Shown piece after piece: positions 27,701-35,513 of a stretch of 64,000 bases of DNA. The DNA comes from Spirochaetae bacterium HGW-Spirochaetae-3 (GTDB lineage Bacteria; Spirochaetota; Spirochaetia; Treponematales; UBA12059): contig PGXV01000008.1 in assembly GCA_002839315.1 (NCBI GenBank), positions 167,707 to 231,706 of the forward strand, written 5' to 3'. Below the pieces are notes generated by a model. That model was given only the letters and a program-made list of their open reading frames with translations. It ran no database searches and was not told where the DNA came from. The first letter of the stretch is position 1, and each line of letters opens with the position of its first letter. Position numbers and translations under genes: made by a program.

Positions 27701-27788
27701 AGCGGTCTCCGGGGGCCTGATCGTCTCGTCGTTCCTGACGCTGTTCGCCATCCCGGCCATACTCAGCCTGTGGAGATACAACCCATGA
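24705..27788 (+). CDS. RND family efflux pump, inner-membrane subunit
   Basis: A 1027-residue proton-driven pump of the AcrB/MMPL superfamily with twelve membrane helices and two large periplasmic loops. The helix-4 signature is GGFALAVGMIVDSTIVVMEN: one Asp of the usual Asp-Asp proton relay is replaced by Ser. A second helix group (LLGTILLGGIVVNNAIIMID) is seen near the C-terminus. The start is GTG, two bases after the adaptor stop. Substrate is unknown; drugs, bile salts, lipids or metabolites are all possible. Confidence 0.94.
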   Translation: MLKLIFNKTTGFVVFSILLCALGVVLASRLPVMMYPQTRRPMVSVRFAHPGISAIDFQRDYADSIEPRLSALDGVDLMETTYSSDSSSITLTFDWETKSDDAKALVESTMYSVNGGLPSDIRDGYSIRFREGENAGFIVMGAVSDETAPEVLMERLSANVEPRLRAIKDVEEFGIFGLEELQVDVTLDQRAMLSYGLTVSDVNAAFQAGLSPQPLGTLRESGTRYSVRVDRADPDLAALPRMEIKRIGDTLVSLADVSDIVVRYTVPSHVFMIEDRPAIQVMLTPVEGGNLNRMTEELTAIMEDARDSGQLPADTEFNLYVDPAKYINRSIRQVINAALIGGALAVLIVFLILGEPRNTLIIAVSLPVSIMLSFILMYAFGVSLNLISLGGFALAVGMIVDSTIVVMENIHRRRREDRRPLNSAMWKHIVMDATRQVRGPVVSSTLTSVLVFLPLSFSAPLANAILGDQARTVVFSLLCSLFVSLSLVPVIAYVLFRGRGNQNVDHLSARGFARLSEPIVQAVIAGYRRILRVLISRRRVAGAFLAATLAVMVIAVAALFPRIPKEIMSKPQSDRVVLFFRHGEYDTSVDIIERLMPELRERMANALSGLEYRSYANVSGRFNQVLVDFDDPGRVDEAIGRLEREFVSEGYWYFNIQAWDPAALPLPQVYALQLSVYGPDSARKVAILDDMQRLLNDSRLYGRINVRPSPTMANELVLSPRNETLRGFTGLTAASLTALARRALGGTVATTVTDGTYEVDVSAEYPDSELDARGKLEDLLVPWRGSFVPFKHFFDFEERSGVSQIYSEDGELAFRLYASSSADVSDAERARKERDAVALLSEKLVMPAGYSYALDNPRVEIDDAVRSLFVAMGISIVLIYLLLCFQFNSLWIPLIILVTIPLGFVGVVASLYAFHSTLNLNSLLGTILLGGIVVNNAIIMIDFYLNVRKDYPDHRSAIEATAALRFQPILITTLTTIFGMLPIAIGLGSGSSILQPLGIAVSGGLIVSSFLTLFAIPAILSLWRYNP

Positions 27789-29074
27789 GAAAGTCGGCGC
27801 TCCTCCTCTGCATGGCGCTCGGAGCCGCCCGGCTCCACGCCGACCCGATGGCCCTGTCGGTCGGCGACGCGGTCGACCTCGCGCTCGGCGCGAGCCTCGA
27901 GGCGTACGGGCTGGAGCTCGCCGCCCTGGAGGCCCGGCGCTCGCTCGACAATCGATGGAACCTCTTCCTTCCGGCCCTGAGCGCCGGCGCGAGCGCGAAG
28001 CTCGGCGACCGGCTCCTGACCGATACGCCGCTCGGGTCGTCGACGGACGGCCTCGATACGACCCTTACCCTCGGCACGAGGCTGAGCCTCGCGAACGGGT
28101 TGCCGTTCGACCTGGAGGAGCGCCGCGCCGCGGCGACGGCCGCCGAGCTGGCCGCGGCGGACGCGAGGGCCCGGGTCGCGCGGGACGCGCAGAAGGCGTA
28201 CTTCCTGCTCGCGTCGCTGGAGCAGGACCTTGCCAACAAGGCCAGGGCGACGGGCCTGGCCGAGGAACGGTCCGGGCTGGCGGCGCTCCGTTTCGACCGG
28301 GGCCTCGGTTCCGAGCTCGACTCCCTGCGCGCGCAGTTGTCCGAGCGCAACGCCCGGGCGGCGTACGAGAAGGCGTTAGCCGACTACGAGAAGCGCAAGG
28401 CGGCGTTCAGGCGCCGGCTCGGGCTGGAGGCCGGCGTCCAGCTGACGCTATCGACTCCCCTGACCGCGCCGGCGCTCTCCGACGACGCCGAAGGCGCGGG
28501 CGACGCGCCGATAGAGGGGCGGTACGACGTCCGCAAGGCCGGGCTCGCGATGAAGGCCGCCGCCACCGCGACGGCCCGCTACGTCGCCGTCTACAGGCTG
28601 CCGCTCGTGACCCTCGACGCGTCGTGGAACTTCTCCCTGACCGATCCAGCGTCGGCGCGCGACGCGTACTCGGTCGGAGCCGGGCTCGCGTTCAACGCTG
28701 ACGCGTGGATACCGAACTCCCGCAGGGACCTGGAACTCCGCGTACTGCGGGAGACCGAGACAAGGCTCGCGATGACGTACGCGCAGGCGAAGCGCGACGC
28801 GAGGGACGAGATCGCGGCGCTACGCATCGATATCGGGTCGGCCCGTAGCGCCATAGCGCTGGCCGAGGGCCAGGAGAGCCTCGCGGTTCGCATCCTCGCC
28901 CGCGCCAGGGAGGCGTACGAGCGCGGCTCGGCGACCGTACTGGAGCTAGAGGACGCCCGGCTGGCCGCGGACTCGGCTACGCAGTCGCTCATAGCGAGCC
29001 GCTACCAGTACCTGTCGCTGATCATAGACCTCGGATACGCCCTCGGCGTCGATTGGCGTGAGCTGGTACGGTAG
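27785..29074 (+). CDS. TolC-family outer-membrane efflux protein
   Basis: A 429-residue protein with a signal peptide (MRKSALLLCMALGAARLHAD) and two helical TolC repeats rich in Ala, Leu, Glu and Arg (for example LALGASLEAYGLELAALEARRSL, about 22-45). It forms the outer-membrane exit duct of the pump. The ATG at 27785 overlaps the pump stop as ATGA, so the three efflux genes are translationally coupled. Its stop codon lies in a hairpin shared with the convergent nitroreductase gene. Confidence 0.9.
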   Translation: MRKSALLLCMALGAARLHADPMALSVGDAVDLALGASLEAYGLELAALEARRSLDNRWNLFLPALSAGASAKLGDRLLTDTPLGSSTDGLDTTLTLGTRLSLANGLPFDLEERRAAATAAELAAADARARVARDAQKAYFLLASLEQDLANKARATGLAEERSGLAALRFDRGLGSELDSLRAQLSERNARAAYEKALADYEKRKAAFRRRLGLEAGVQLTLSTPLTAPALSDDAEGAGDAPIEGRYDVRKAGLAMKAAATATARYVAVYRLPLVTLDASWNFSLTDPASARDAYSVGAGLAFNADAWIPNSRRDLELRVLRETETRLAMTYAQAKRDARDEIAALRIDIGSARSAIALAEGQESLAVRILARAREAYERGSATVLELEDARLAADSATQSLIASRYQYLSLIIDLGYALGVDWRELVR

Positions 29075-29097
29075 GCCGCGGCCGCGGCCGGCCTACC
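29070..29097. terminator. Bidirectional hairpin spanning two convergent stop codons
   Basis: GGTAGGCCG (29070-29078) pairs with CGGCCTACC (29089-29097), giving a 9-bp GC-rich stem with a 10-base loop. The stop codons of the TolC gene (TAG, 29072-29074) and of the nitroreductase gene (CTA, 29093-29095) both lie in the stem. There is no U tract, so it may act with Rho or mainly protect mRNA ends. Confidence 0.55.
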
Positions 29098-29719
29098 ACC
29101 TATCGGTATGTATCCTGTCCGCGACGCTAAAGGCCTTCTGCTTCGTCCTCCTCGCATCCGCCTCGGGATATCCCAGCGCCAGGACGCAGGGAATCTCGTA
29201 CTCGTCGGGTATCCTTAACTCCGAGCGCATCGCGACGCGGTCCCGCTCGCTCGGTATTCGCGTCACGCCGTAGACGTTCTCGCTCGACGCCTCGATCAGC
29301 ATGTTCTCTATGCTGCACCAGATGGACGCGAAATAGTTCAATGACGACAGATCGCTCGGCGTCAGCAACTTTCCGGGCTCATAATAGCAGGGTACGATCA
29401 GCAGGCCCGCGTCAAGCAGCATCGAGCGCTGCTTCGGAATGGCGTCGATATACATCTCCCGTTGATCGTCATCGGTCAGGCCGGACTCCTCCATACGCTT
29501 CCGCGCCGCTTCGCCCGTTATGTCGCTGGCGATGCTTCGTATGATCCTCAGCCTCGCGGCCCGATCGTCCACGACGACGAATTCCCATTTCCGCATGTGA
29601 TCGTTCGACGGCGCGGCCATCCCGGCCTCGATGATCCTATCCCTGACGGCGTCGTCGACCTTCCTGCCGTCGAAGTCCCTGATGGTCTTCCTCGTCTTGA
29701 TAGCCTCGAATGCGTCCAT
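29093..29719 (-). CDS. Nitroreductase family flavoprotein
   Basis: A 208-residue FMN-dependent NAD(P)H oxidoreductase of the nitroreductase fold. The N-terminal FMN motif is TRKTIRDFDGRKVDD and the second is AAPSNDHMRKWEFVVVDD. The middle helix SIWCSIENMLIEASSENVYGVT and C-terminal LALGYPEA are also typical. I chose the ATG at 29719 (MDAFEAIKTRK), the usual family start; another ATG 33 bases upstream is possible. Natural substrate unknown. It probably follows the methyltransferase gene in one transcript, 112 bases downstream of it. Confidence 0.88.
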   Translation of the reverse strand: MDAFEAIKTRKTIRDFDGRKVDDAVRDRIIEAGMAAPSNDHMRKWEFVVVDDRAARLRIIRSIASDITGEAARKRMEESGLTDDDQREMYIDAIPKQRSMLLDAGLLIVPCYYEPGKLLTPSDLSSLNYFASIWCSIENMLIEASSENVYGVTRIPSERDRVAMRSELRIPDEYEIPCVLALGYPEADARRTKQKAFSVADRIHTDRW

Positions 29720-29831
29720 TACCGTTGCTTCCCTTCGTCGTTCGGCGTTCATGTCCGAAGCGAGTATAGGCCGCGGGTCCGTCAACCGATGTCATATATT
29801 ATCTACGTCGCCGGCGCGGCCTATAGCGGCG

Positions 29832-30869
29832 CTATAGCATCCTAAGGACCAGGCAATGGCTCAGCGGGCAGTCGGCGCTCGCGGCGGGTTCCCAGCCGGC
29901 GGAACGGGCGACACCGAGGAACGCCTCGAGGCCGCGCAGCCGGGCGGCGGTCCCGGTCGCCTCGTTGACCGACAGCGCCGGCCCCGTCGCCTTGCCTATG
30001 GTCCCCACGACGACGGCGTCGCGGGGCGCGCCGACCCGGACGGCTTCGAGGGTAGCCAGTATCGCCTCGTCGGAGGCGTATTCGAACAGACCGCCCTCTG
30101 ACGCTATGACGACGCCGGGATCACCGCCGCGGGAGTCGCCGTCGGCGATGGAGCGGAGGCGCTCGGCGAGGGGCCGAACGTCGTTCCAGTCGTAGGCGCG
30201 GCGCTCTACGCGTATTAGAAGCCCGGCGAGCGGGCCTCCTTCCGTCATCAGGGCCGCGAGCGAGCGGGCGCCGAACTCGGGTCCGTCTCCGTCCAGGTCC
30301 AGTACTTCGACGCCGATATCCGCTCCTTCGACCAGTCCCGGTTCGCGCCTGCGCGCCATCATGAGGGCGTTGAGGGTATCGGACGAAGGGCCTCCGGCGA
30401 TATTGAGGAGGTGGAGCCGCGCGCCAGGCCCGCGGGTCGCCATCATGGCTATCAGCGCGTCGGCCTCGAGCCGGGCGGTCGCCTCCAGGCGCATCCGGGC
30501 CGACAGGCAGGGCAACGATGAAGCGATGGCGCGGTCTATCTTCTTGGCCCATCCGTCGCCCAGGTTATCGGGCCCCAGCTTGAGCATGTACGTGCCGAGG
30601 CCGCTGGCGTAACCGCCGCCCGCGCCGGAGATAGCGCGCGCGAGCATGGAGCCGCGCAGCATAGGCCTCATCAGCATGGTTTGGATTCGGGACGGCTTCC
30701 TCATGGCCCCGGGCCGCGTCGCGGCTATCAGGGCCGCGGGGTCTACGCAGAACGCGGGATGATCCACGTCGATGACGGGCAGCTCTATGCCGTCCGGCGA
30801 GAAGGCGTAGCGGACGCCTGGCTTCTTGTTTCGCTCGGGGATAGTCGTAGCTCGGTAGGTGACGCTCAT
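29832..30869 (-). CDS. Putative class I SAM-dependent methyltransferase
   Basis: A 345-residue soluble protein. A Rossmann-type glycine motif is seen at LHLLNIAGGPSSDTLNAL (about 170) and an acidic strand at GVEVLDLDGDGPEFG (about 208), which is the motif I / motif II layout of class I methyltransferases. The N-terminal 120 residues and C-terminal segment are not recognised. AGGAG lies five bases before the ATG. The promoter abuts a G8 tract and lies just downstream of a 25-copy heptamer array, so expression may vary by slippage. Substrate unknown. Confidence 0.68.
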   Translation of the reverse strand: MSVTYRATTIPERNKKPGVRYAFSPDGIELPVIDVDHPAFCVDPAALIAATRPGAMRKPSRIQTMLMRPMLRGSMLARAISGAGGGYASGLGTYMLKLGPDNLGDGWAKKIDRAIASSLPCLSARMRLEATARLEADALIAMMATRGPGARLHLLNIAGGPSSDTLNALMMARRREPGLVEGADIGVEVLDLDGDGPEFGARSLAALMTEGGPLAGLLIRVERRAYDWNDVRPLAERLRSIADGDSRGGDPGVVIASEGGLFEYASDEAILATLEAVRVGAPRDAVVVGTIGKATGPALSVNEATGTAARLRGLEAFLGVARSAGWEPAASADCPLSHCLVLRML

Positions 30870-30939
30870 GCAAACTCCTATGGAAAGGAAGATTTGCCTC
30901 GCCGCGAGAAGATGATGGTCTTGTTCGGGTAGGCCATTA

Positions 30940-30968
30940 TTATTACACGAAAACGGCCTGAATTTCAA
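30940..30968 (-). promoter_or_regulatory. Promoter of the methyltransferase-like gene
   Basis: On the minus strand TTGAAA (30963-30968) is followed after 17 bases by TAATAA (30940-30945), about 70 bases upstream of the start codon. The -35 box directly abuts an eight-base C run (G8 on the plus strand). Confidence 0.6.
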
Positions 30969-30976
30969 GGGGGGGG
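30969..30976. repeat. Homopolymeric G8 tract next to a promoter
   Basis: Eight consecutive G (plus strand) directly upstream of the -35 box of the methyltransferase-like gene. Such tracts are prone to slipped-strand length change. It is the longest homopolymer I noticed in the window. Confidence 0.85.
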
Positions 30977-31028
30977 TAGGAAAAGTGATCTGTAATCAGC
31001 GATCAGTTATCAAGATAGCGTATCTTCC

Positions 31029-31203
31029 ACAGATTACAGATTACAGATTACAGATTACAGATTACAGATTACAGATTACAGATTACAGATTACAGATTAC
31101 AGATTACAGATCACAGATCACAGATCACAGATCACAGATCACAGATCACAGATCACAGATCACGGATTACGGATTACGGATTACTGATCACGGATTACTG
31201 ATC
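31029..31203. repeat. Heptamer tandem array (ACAGATT/ACAGATC), 25 units
   Basis: Twenty-five uninterrupted 7-base units: eleven ACAGATT, eight ACAGATC, then six variants (ACGGATT four times, ACTGATC twice). Variants are grouped in blocks, as expected from repeated local expansion. The left flank (30985-31010) holds a degenerate inverted copy (GTGATCTGTAATCAGCGATC), so a long hairpin is possible. The array overlaps the last codons of ftsK and lies upstream of the methyltransferase promoter. The 325-base gap 30870-31194 holds this array, the G8 tract and the promoter only. Confidence 0.97.
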
Positions 31204-33876
31204 GCTCTCTTCCGAATCAGTCGCCTCGTCCGCGTCCGCCTCTTCCTCGTCGGGCGTGAAGTCGGGCACGTACTTGGCGCGCGGGCTCGGGATACGGCCC
31301 ATCTCGGGATTGTGCATGAGGTCGCGGGGCTTGCTGCCCTGGGCCTTCCCGACGATGCCCTTCTCCTCCATCAGTTCGACGAGGCGGGCGGCGCGGTTGT
31401 AGCCTATCTTCAGCTTGCGCTGCAGGAAGCTGGCGCTCGCCTTGCCCTGCGACAGCACGATCTCCAGTGCCTTCTCGTACAGCGGGTCGTCGTCCTCCTC
31501 GTCGAAGAGCGACGGCCCCTCGTCGTCGTCCTCGTCGACGAATATCTCCTCGTCTATGTAGTCGGGCTCGCCGAGCGTCTTGACGTAGGCGACGACGCGC
31601 TCGACCTCGTCGTCGGAGACGAAGGCGCCCTGCATGCGCACCGGGAAGGCGTCGGTCGCGCTGGAGTACAGCATGTCGCCGCGGCCCAGCAGCTTCTCGG
31701 CGCCTACCATGTCTATGATGATGCGCGAGTCGAACTTGCCGGCGACCATGAACGCGATGCGGCTGGGGATGTTCGCCTTGATGAGGCCGGTGATCACGTC
31801 GATGCTCGGCCGCTGGGTCGCGAGCACGAGGTGGATGCCTACCGCGCGCGACATGGCGGCGAGCCTGGCCAGCGTCGACTCCAGCTCCTTGCCGGTCGTC
31901 GCCATCAGGTCGGCGAACTCGTCGATGATTACGACGATGTACGGTAGCTTCTCGGTCGCCATGTTCTTCTCGGCGATCTTGCGGTTGAACGAGCGGATGT
32001 CGCGCACGCCCATCGCGTCAAGGAGGCTGTAGCGCCGCTCCATCTCGCAGATGCAGTACTGCAGCGCCTGGAACGCCCGCTTGGGCTCGGTTATCACCGG
32101 GGTCAGGAGGTGGGGTATGCCGTTGTACAGCTTGAGCTCGACGATCTTGGGGTCTATCAGTATCAGCTTGACCTCGTTGAACGAGCGCTTGTACAGGATG
32201 GACAGGATGATGGAGTTGACGCAGACCGACTTGCCGGAACCGGTGGCTCCGGCGATAAGGAGGTGCGGCGTCTGGGTCAGCTCCACGACCTGGACGTCGC
32301 CGGTTATATCCTTGCCCAGGACGACCGGCACCTCCATCTTCGCGTTCTTGAAGACATCGCTCTCGACTATCTCCTTGAACGACACGATGGCGCGGCGCTC
32401 GTTCGGCACCTCTATGCCGACGGCGTGCTTGCCGGGTATCGGGGCGACGATTCGTACGCTGGACGCGGCCAGGCGGAGGGCTATGTTGTCGCAGAGATTG
32501 GCTATCTTGGACAGCCGCACGCCGGGCGCTGGCAGTATCTCGAACATCGTGATGACCGGCCCCTTGCGTATACCGGTGACCTCGGCCTCTATGCCGAATT
32601 CCTTGAGCGTATCGCGGAGGACCTCGGCGGCGCGGCGGGTCTTATCGTCTATGATCCAGTACTGGCCGTCGGGGTAGGCGGTCAGGATGCCCTCGGTGGG
32701 CAGGGAATACTGGACGATGGGCTTCTTCAACGTGGGCCGGGGAGGCCTCGCCGGCGGGACGGACAGCTCGACGGGCGCCTGAGCGGGCCTCGCGGGGGGC
32801 GGCGCCGCGGCGGCGGACTTCACGAGGGTAGCCGCCGGGTTGACCGCGGCCGCGTCGAATCGCCCGGATCGTTCGGCGAGGTCGGCGGCGTCGCGGACGG
32901 CGTCGGTATGCTCGCCGTCCTGGAATATCTCCACCTTGGGCAGTAGCGCCGAACGGCGGACCTCGGCGGGATCGTCCTCGGCGGGGGCGGCGTCGACGAG
33001 ATCGGCGTCGGCCCAGAAATCGGCGTCGAGGGCCGGATCGCTTTCTATGAGGCTCTTGGGCTCGGCCGGCCTCTCGGTACCTCGGCCGAACATCAGCCGT
33101 ATGGGTTCCTCGGCTGCGGCGCCCTGTTCGGCTGCGGGCTCGACTACGGGCGTCGGGAGCGGGTCCGGGTCCGCCGCATCGAGATCCTCGAGCAACTCGA
33201 TCTCTTCGAGCTCGGCGGTCGGGGTCTCGTCGAACTCCGGCTCGGGCGCCGCGGAGCGGGCGGCGTCGGACAGCGACCGCAGGAACGGAGCGGGCGGGAG
33301 GTCGGGATAACTCAGGTCGAGGACGCGGGGCTCTTCGTCGTCCGCCGCCTCATCGGGTTCGATAACGGGCGGACGCTCCTTGGCGCGGGCGCGCGGAGGC
33401 GCCTGATCAGGGTAATCGTCGTCCGCGGACGACGTTCCCGCGGACGACGGGGCCGTACGGAGGCGGCGGGCTATCGCGCCTACGAGGAACGAGGTCGCCA
33501 GCGTCGCGACGAAGCCCGCGGCCGAGACGCCGGCGGCTCCCAGCGGCCTCAGCCCCGGATACGCCGCCAGCCAGCGGGCGGGATCGTCGAGGAAGCGGGC
33601 CGTGCCCGCCAGGGACGCGAACGGCAACAGGCTACCGACGAGCCCGAAGAGGATATCGAACCTAAAGCCCGGTATGGCGATGATAAGGGCGCCGACCAAG
33701 GGGTACGCGGGCAGCACGAAGGCCGCCCACGAGAGGCCGTCGAGGAGGAATCCTCCGAATCCGCCGCCGCCGCCGATGGCGGCCGAGACGAGAAGCGCGA
33801 ACAGGGCCGCCCCGAAGACGCCGAGTCCGGCGCACGACGCGACGACGATCGAGGTTGCCTTACGATCTGTATACAA
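31195..33876 (-). CDS. ftsK: DNA translocase FtsK/SpoIIIE
   Basis: An 893-residue septal DNA pump that clears and unlinks chromosome termini at division. About four N-terminal membrane helices (residues 10-150) are followed by a 200-residue acidic, Pro/Ala/Asp/Glu-rich linker. The motor comes next, with Walker A GATGSGKSVCVNS and Walker B YIVVIIDEFADLM, then a C-terminal gamma winged helix (ASFLQRKLKIGYNRAARLVE) that reads KOPS-type DNA. The start is TTG with GGAG nine bases upstream. The TAA stop lies inside the heptamer array. It follows uppP by 41 bases. Confidence 0.95.
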   Translation of the reverse strand: MYTDRKATSIVVASCAGLGVFGAALFALLVSAAIGGGGGFGGFLLDGLSWAAFVLPAYPLVGALIIAIPGFRFDILFGLVGSLLPFASLAGTARFLDDPARWLAAYPGLRPLGAAGVSAAGFVATLATSFLVGAIARRLRTAPSSAGTSSADDDYPDQAPPRARAKERPPVIEPDEAADDEEPRVLDLSYPDLPPAPFLRSLSDAARSAAPEPEFDETPTAELEEIELLEDLDAADPDPLPTPVVEPAAEQGAAAEEPIRLMFGRGTERPAEPKSLIESDPALDADFWADADLVDAAPAEDDPAEVRRSALLPKVEIFQDGEHTDAVRDAADLAERSGRFDAAAVNPAATLVKSAAAAPPPARPAQAPVELSVPPARPPRPTLKKPIVQYSLPTEGILTAYPDGQYWIIDDKTRRAAEVLRDTLKEFGIEAEVTGIRKGPVITMFEILPAPGVRLSKIANLCDNIALRLAASSVRIVAPIPGKHAVGIEVPNERRAIVSFKEIVESDVFKNAKMEVPVVLGKDITGDVQVVELTQTPHLLIAGATGSGKSVCVNSIILSILYKRSFNEVKLILIDPKIVELKLYNGIPHLLTPVITEPKRAFQALQYCICEMERRYSLLDAMGVRDIRSFNRKIAEKNMATEKLPYIVVIIDEFADLMATTGKELESTLARLAAMSRAVGIHLVLATQRPSIDVITGLIKANIPSRIAFMVAGKFDSRIIIDMVGAEKLLGRGDMLYSSATDAFPVRMQGAFVSDDEVERVVAYVKTLGEPDYIDEEIFVDEDDDEGPSLFDEEDDDPLYEKALEIVLSQGKASASFLQRKLKIGYNRAARLVELMEEKGIVGKAQGSKPRDLMHNPEMGRIPSPRAKYVPDFTPDEEEADADEATDSEESDQ

Positions 33877-33917
33877 TGCTTTTAGCTCCGATCCTTAGTA
33901 TCTGTATCGGCGTATCG

Positions 33918-34715
33918 TCAGAGGAGGAATAGTCCCAGGAGTCCCGCCGGCGCGAGGTAGGCGGCGAACCAGGCCAATTTGCCCTTCCTGACGAGCGGCA
34001 TCAAGAGGAGCAGCGACGCGACGCCGGCTACGAACGCTACGCCGCAGCCTACTATAAGCGGGGTGACGGCCACGGTCCCGGTCAGCTCGGCCAGGTCGCC
34101 TAGTCTTAGCGCGAGGGCGCCGAGTATAGCGGGAACGGCCAGCAGGAAGGAGAACTCGCCGGCCGTCTCGCGCTTCAGGCCCGACGCTAGCCCGGCGCTT
34201 ATCGTTATGCCGGAGCGACTGATGCCGGGGAATACGCCTATGCCCTGCGCCAACCCGACGATGACGCCGTGACGAAGCCCCATGGCGCGATAATCGGTCG
34301 TTCCCCGCCCGAAGCGGGAGCTCGCGACGAGTATCGCGGCCGTGACGATAAGGAGACCGGCGACTATCCTGGGCGAGCCCGTCAGATCGACCCGCTCCGC
34401 CGCGAGGCCGACGGCGGCGGTCAGTACCGTCGCCACGATGGCTGGTAGCACGATGGCGAGGTTCTCCGCGTCATCCTCGCCGCTCTTCCCGGCTAACCAC
34501 CGGCACGCCGAGACGACTATGCCCAGTATCCGCTTCCTGAATACCAGGAGTATCGAAGCCAGCGTCGCCAAGTGGAGCACTACGTCGAACAGGGCGGGCA
34601 CCTCTGAGAGTCCCATGATGTCCTTGAACACCAGCAGATGCCCGCTGGACGATATCGGCAGGAATTCGGCCACGCCTTGGAATAGCCCCAGGATGCATGC
34701 TTGCGCTACGGTCAT
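33918..34715 (-). CDS. uppP: Undecaprenyl-diphosphate phosphatase
   Basis: A 265-residue membrane enzyme (BacA/UppP) that recycles the lipid carrier of peptidoglycan synthesis. Signatures are EFLPISSSGHLLVF near the N-terminus and FPGISRSGITISAGL in the second half; about seven to eight helices. The ATG at 34715 gives the canonical start (MTVAQACILGLFQGVAEFLP). Upstream codons in frame are Arg-rich and not family-like. It probably heads the uppP-ftsK transcript. Confidence 0.95.
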   Translation of the reverse strand: MTVAQACILGLFQGVAEFLPISSSGHLLVFKDIMGLSEVPALFDVVLHLATLASILLVFRKRILGIVVSACRWLAGKSGEDDAENLAIVLPAIVATVLTAAVGLAAERVDLTGSPRIVAGLLIVTAAILVASSRFGRGTTDYRAMGLRHGVIVGLAQGIGVFPGISRSGITISAGLASGLKRETAGEFSFLLAVPAILGALALRLGDLAELTGTVAVTPLIVGCGVAFVAGVASLLLLMPLVRKGKLAWFAAYLAPAGLLGLFLL

Positions 34716-34813
34716 CGATCTCCTCCGGGCCCGGACTATAGCACGCCGCGGGGACGCCTTCAACGATGGAACCCCCGCATACCGACGATGGACCGATATG
34801 GGTCGCGCGGGAC

Positions 34814-34842
34814 TTGAAAATCTCCATTCTTACAGGTACTTT
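34814..34842 (+). promoter_or_regulatory. Candidate slyD operon promoter
   Basis: TTGAAA (34814-34819), 17-base spacer, TACTTT (34837-34842). The slyD start codon is 113 bases downstream. Confidence 0.35.
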
Positions 34843-34955
34843 ATGAACGACGAATAGGCGTATCTTTACGGACGAGATTTTTCGTGATCATCCAGAGGCG
34901 TACAACGTTCCGTTCGGCCCCGCCCGTCTACAACCCGCTACACAAGGAAGGCAAC

Positions 34956-35513
34956 ATGGATATCCAGAAAGATCGCGTCGTGTCGATAGACTACATGCTC
35001 AAGGACGATCAGGGACAGATGATCGACCGCTCCGAGGGCGATCCGCTCGTCTATCTCCACGGTAACGACAACATCATCCCCGGCCTCGAGAAGCAGCTCG
35101 CGGGCAAGAAAGCCGGCGACAAGGTCGCCTGCGTCATAGCCCCCGCCGACGCGTACGGCGAGCACGACGAGGAGATGGTGTTCACCGTCTCCAAGAAGGA
35201 CTTCGCCGAGCCCGAGAAGATCGAGGTCGGCATGCAGTTCCAGGCCCAGGAAGAGGGCGGCATGCGCGTCGTAACCATCGTCGGCGTCGCCGGCGACGAG
35301 GTCAAGATCGACGCCAACCACCCGCTCGCCGGCAAGACGCTCCACTTCGACGTAACCGTCAAGGACGTCCGCGAGGCCAGCCCCGAGGAGCTGGAGCACG
35401 GCCACGTGCACGGAGACGACGACGACGGCTGCGGATGCGGTTGCGGCGACGGCGGTTGCGGCGACGGCGAATGCGACGACGAGGGCGGTTGCGGCTGCGG
35501 CGGATGCCACTGA
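34956..35513 (+). CDS. slyD: FKBP-type peptidyl-prolyl isomerase SlyD with Cys-rich metal tail
   Basis: A 185-residue cytosolic prolyl isomerase and chaperone. The FKBP core (DYMLKDDQGQMIDRSEGDP .. FVPGLEKQL-like IIPGLEKQLAGKKAGDK) carries an IF domain and the DANHPLAGKTLHFDVTVKDV segment typical of SlyD. The last 37 residues are almost only Gly, Cys, Asp, Glu and His, with eleven Cys in CGCGCGD..CGCGGCH-type pairs; this tail should bind nickel, zinc or similar metals. The gene overlaps the next reading frame by 10 bases, so the metal tail and the NusG_II protein are encoded on overlapping DNA. Confidence 0.95.
   Translation: MDIQKDRVVSIDYMLKDDQGQMIDRSEGDPLVYLHGNDNIIPGLEKQLAGKKAGDKVACVIAPADAYGEHDEEMVFTVSKKDFAEPEKIEVGMQFQAQEEGGMRVVTIVGVAGDEVKIDANHPLAGKTLHFDVTVKDVREASPEELEHGHVHGDDDDGCGCGCGDGGCGDGECDDEGGCGCGGCH

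Noticed and set aside
31029-31203. CRISPR array
   Set aside because: Units are 7 bases with no spacers; the 21-nt array at 21347 likewise has no unique spacers. No cas genes.
30985-31947. Reading frame through the heptamer array
   Set aside because: Starts with repetitive QITDYRL units then continues antisense to ftsK; a product of 7-base periodicity, not a gene.
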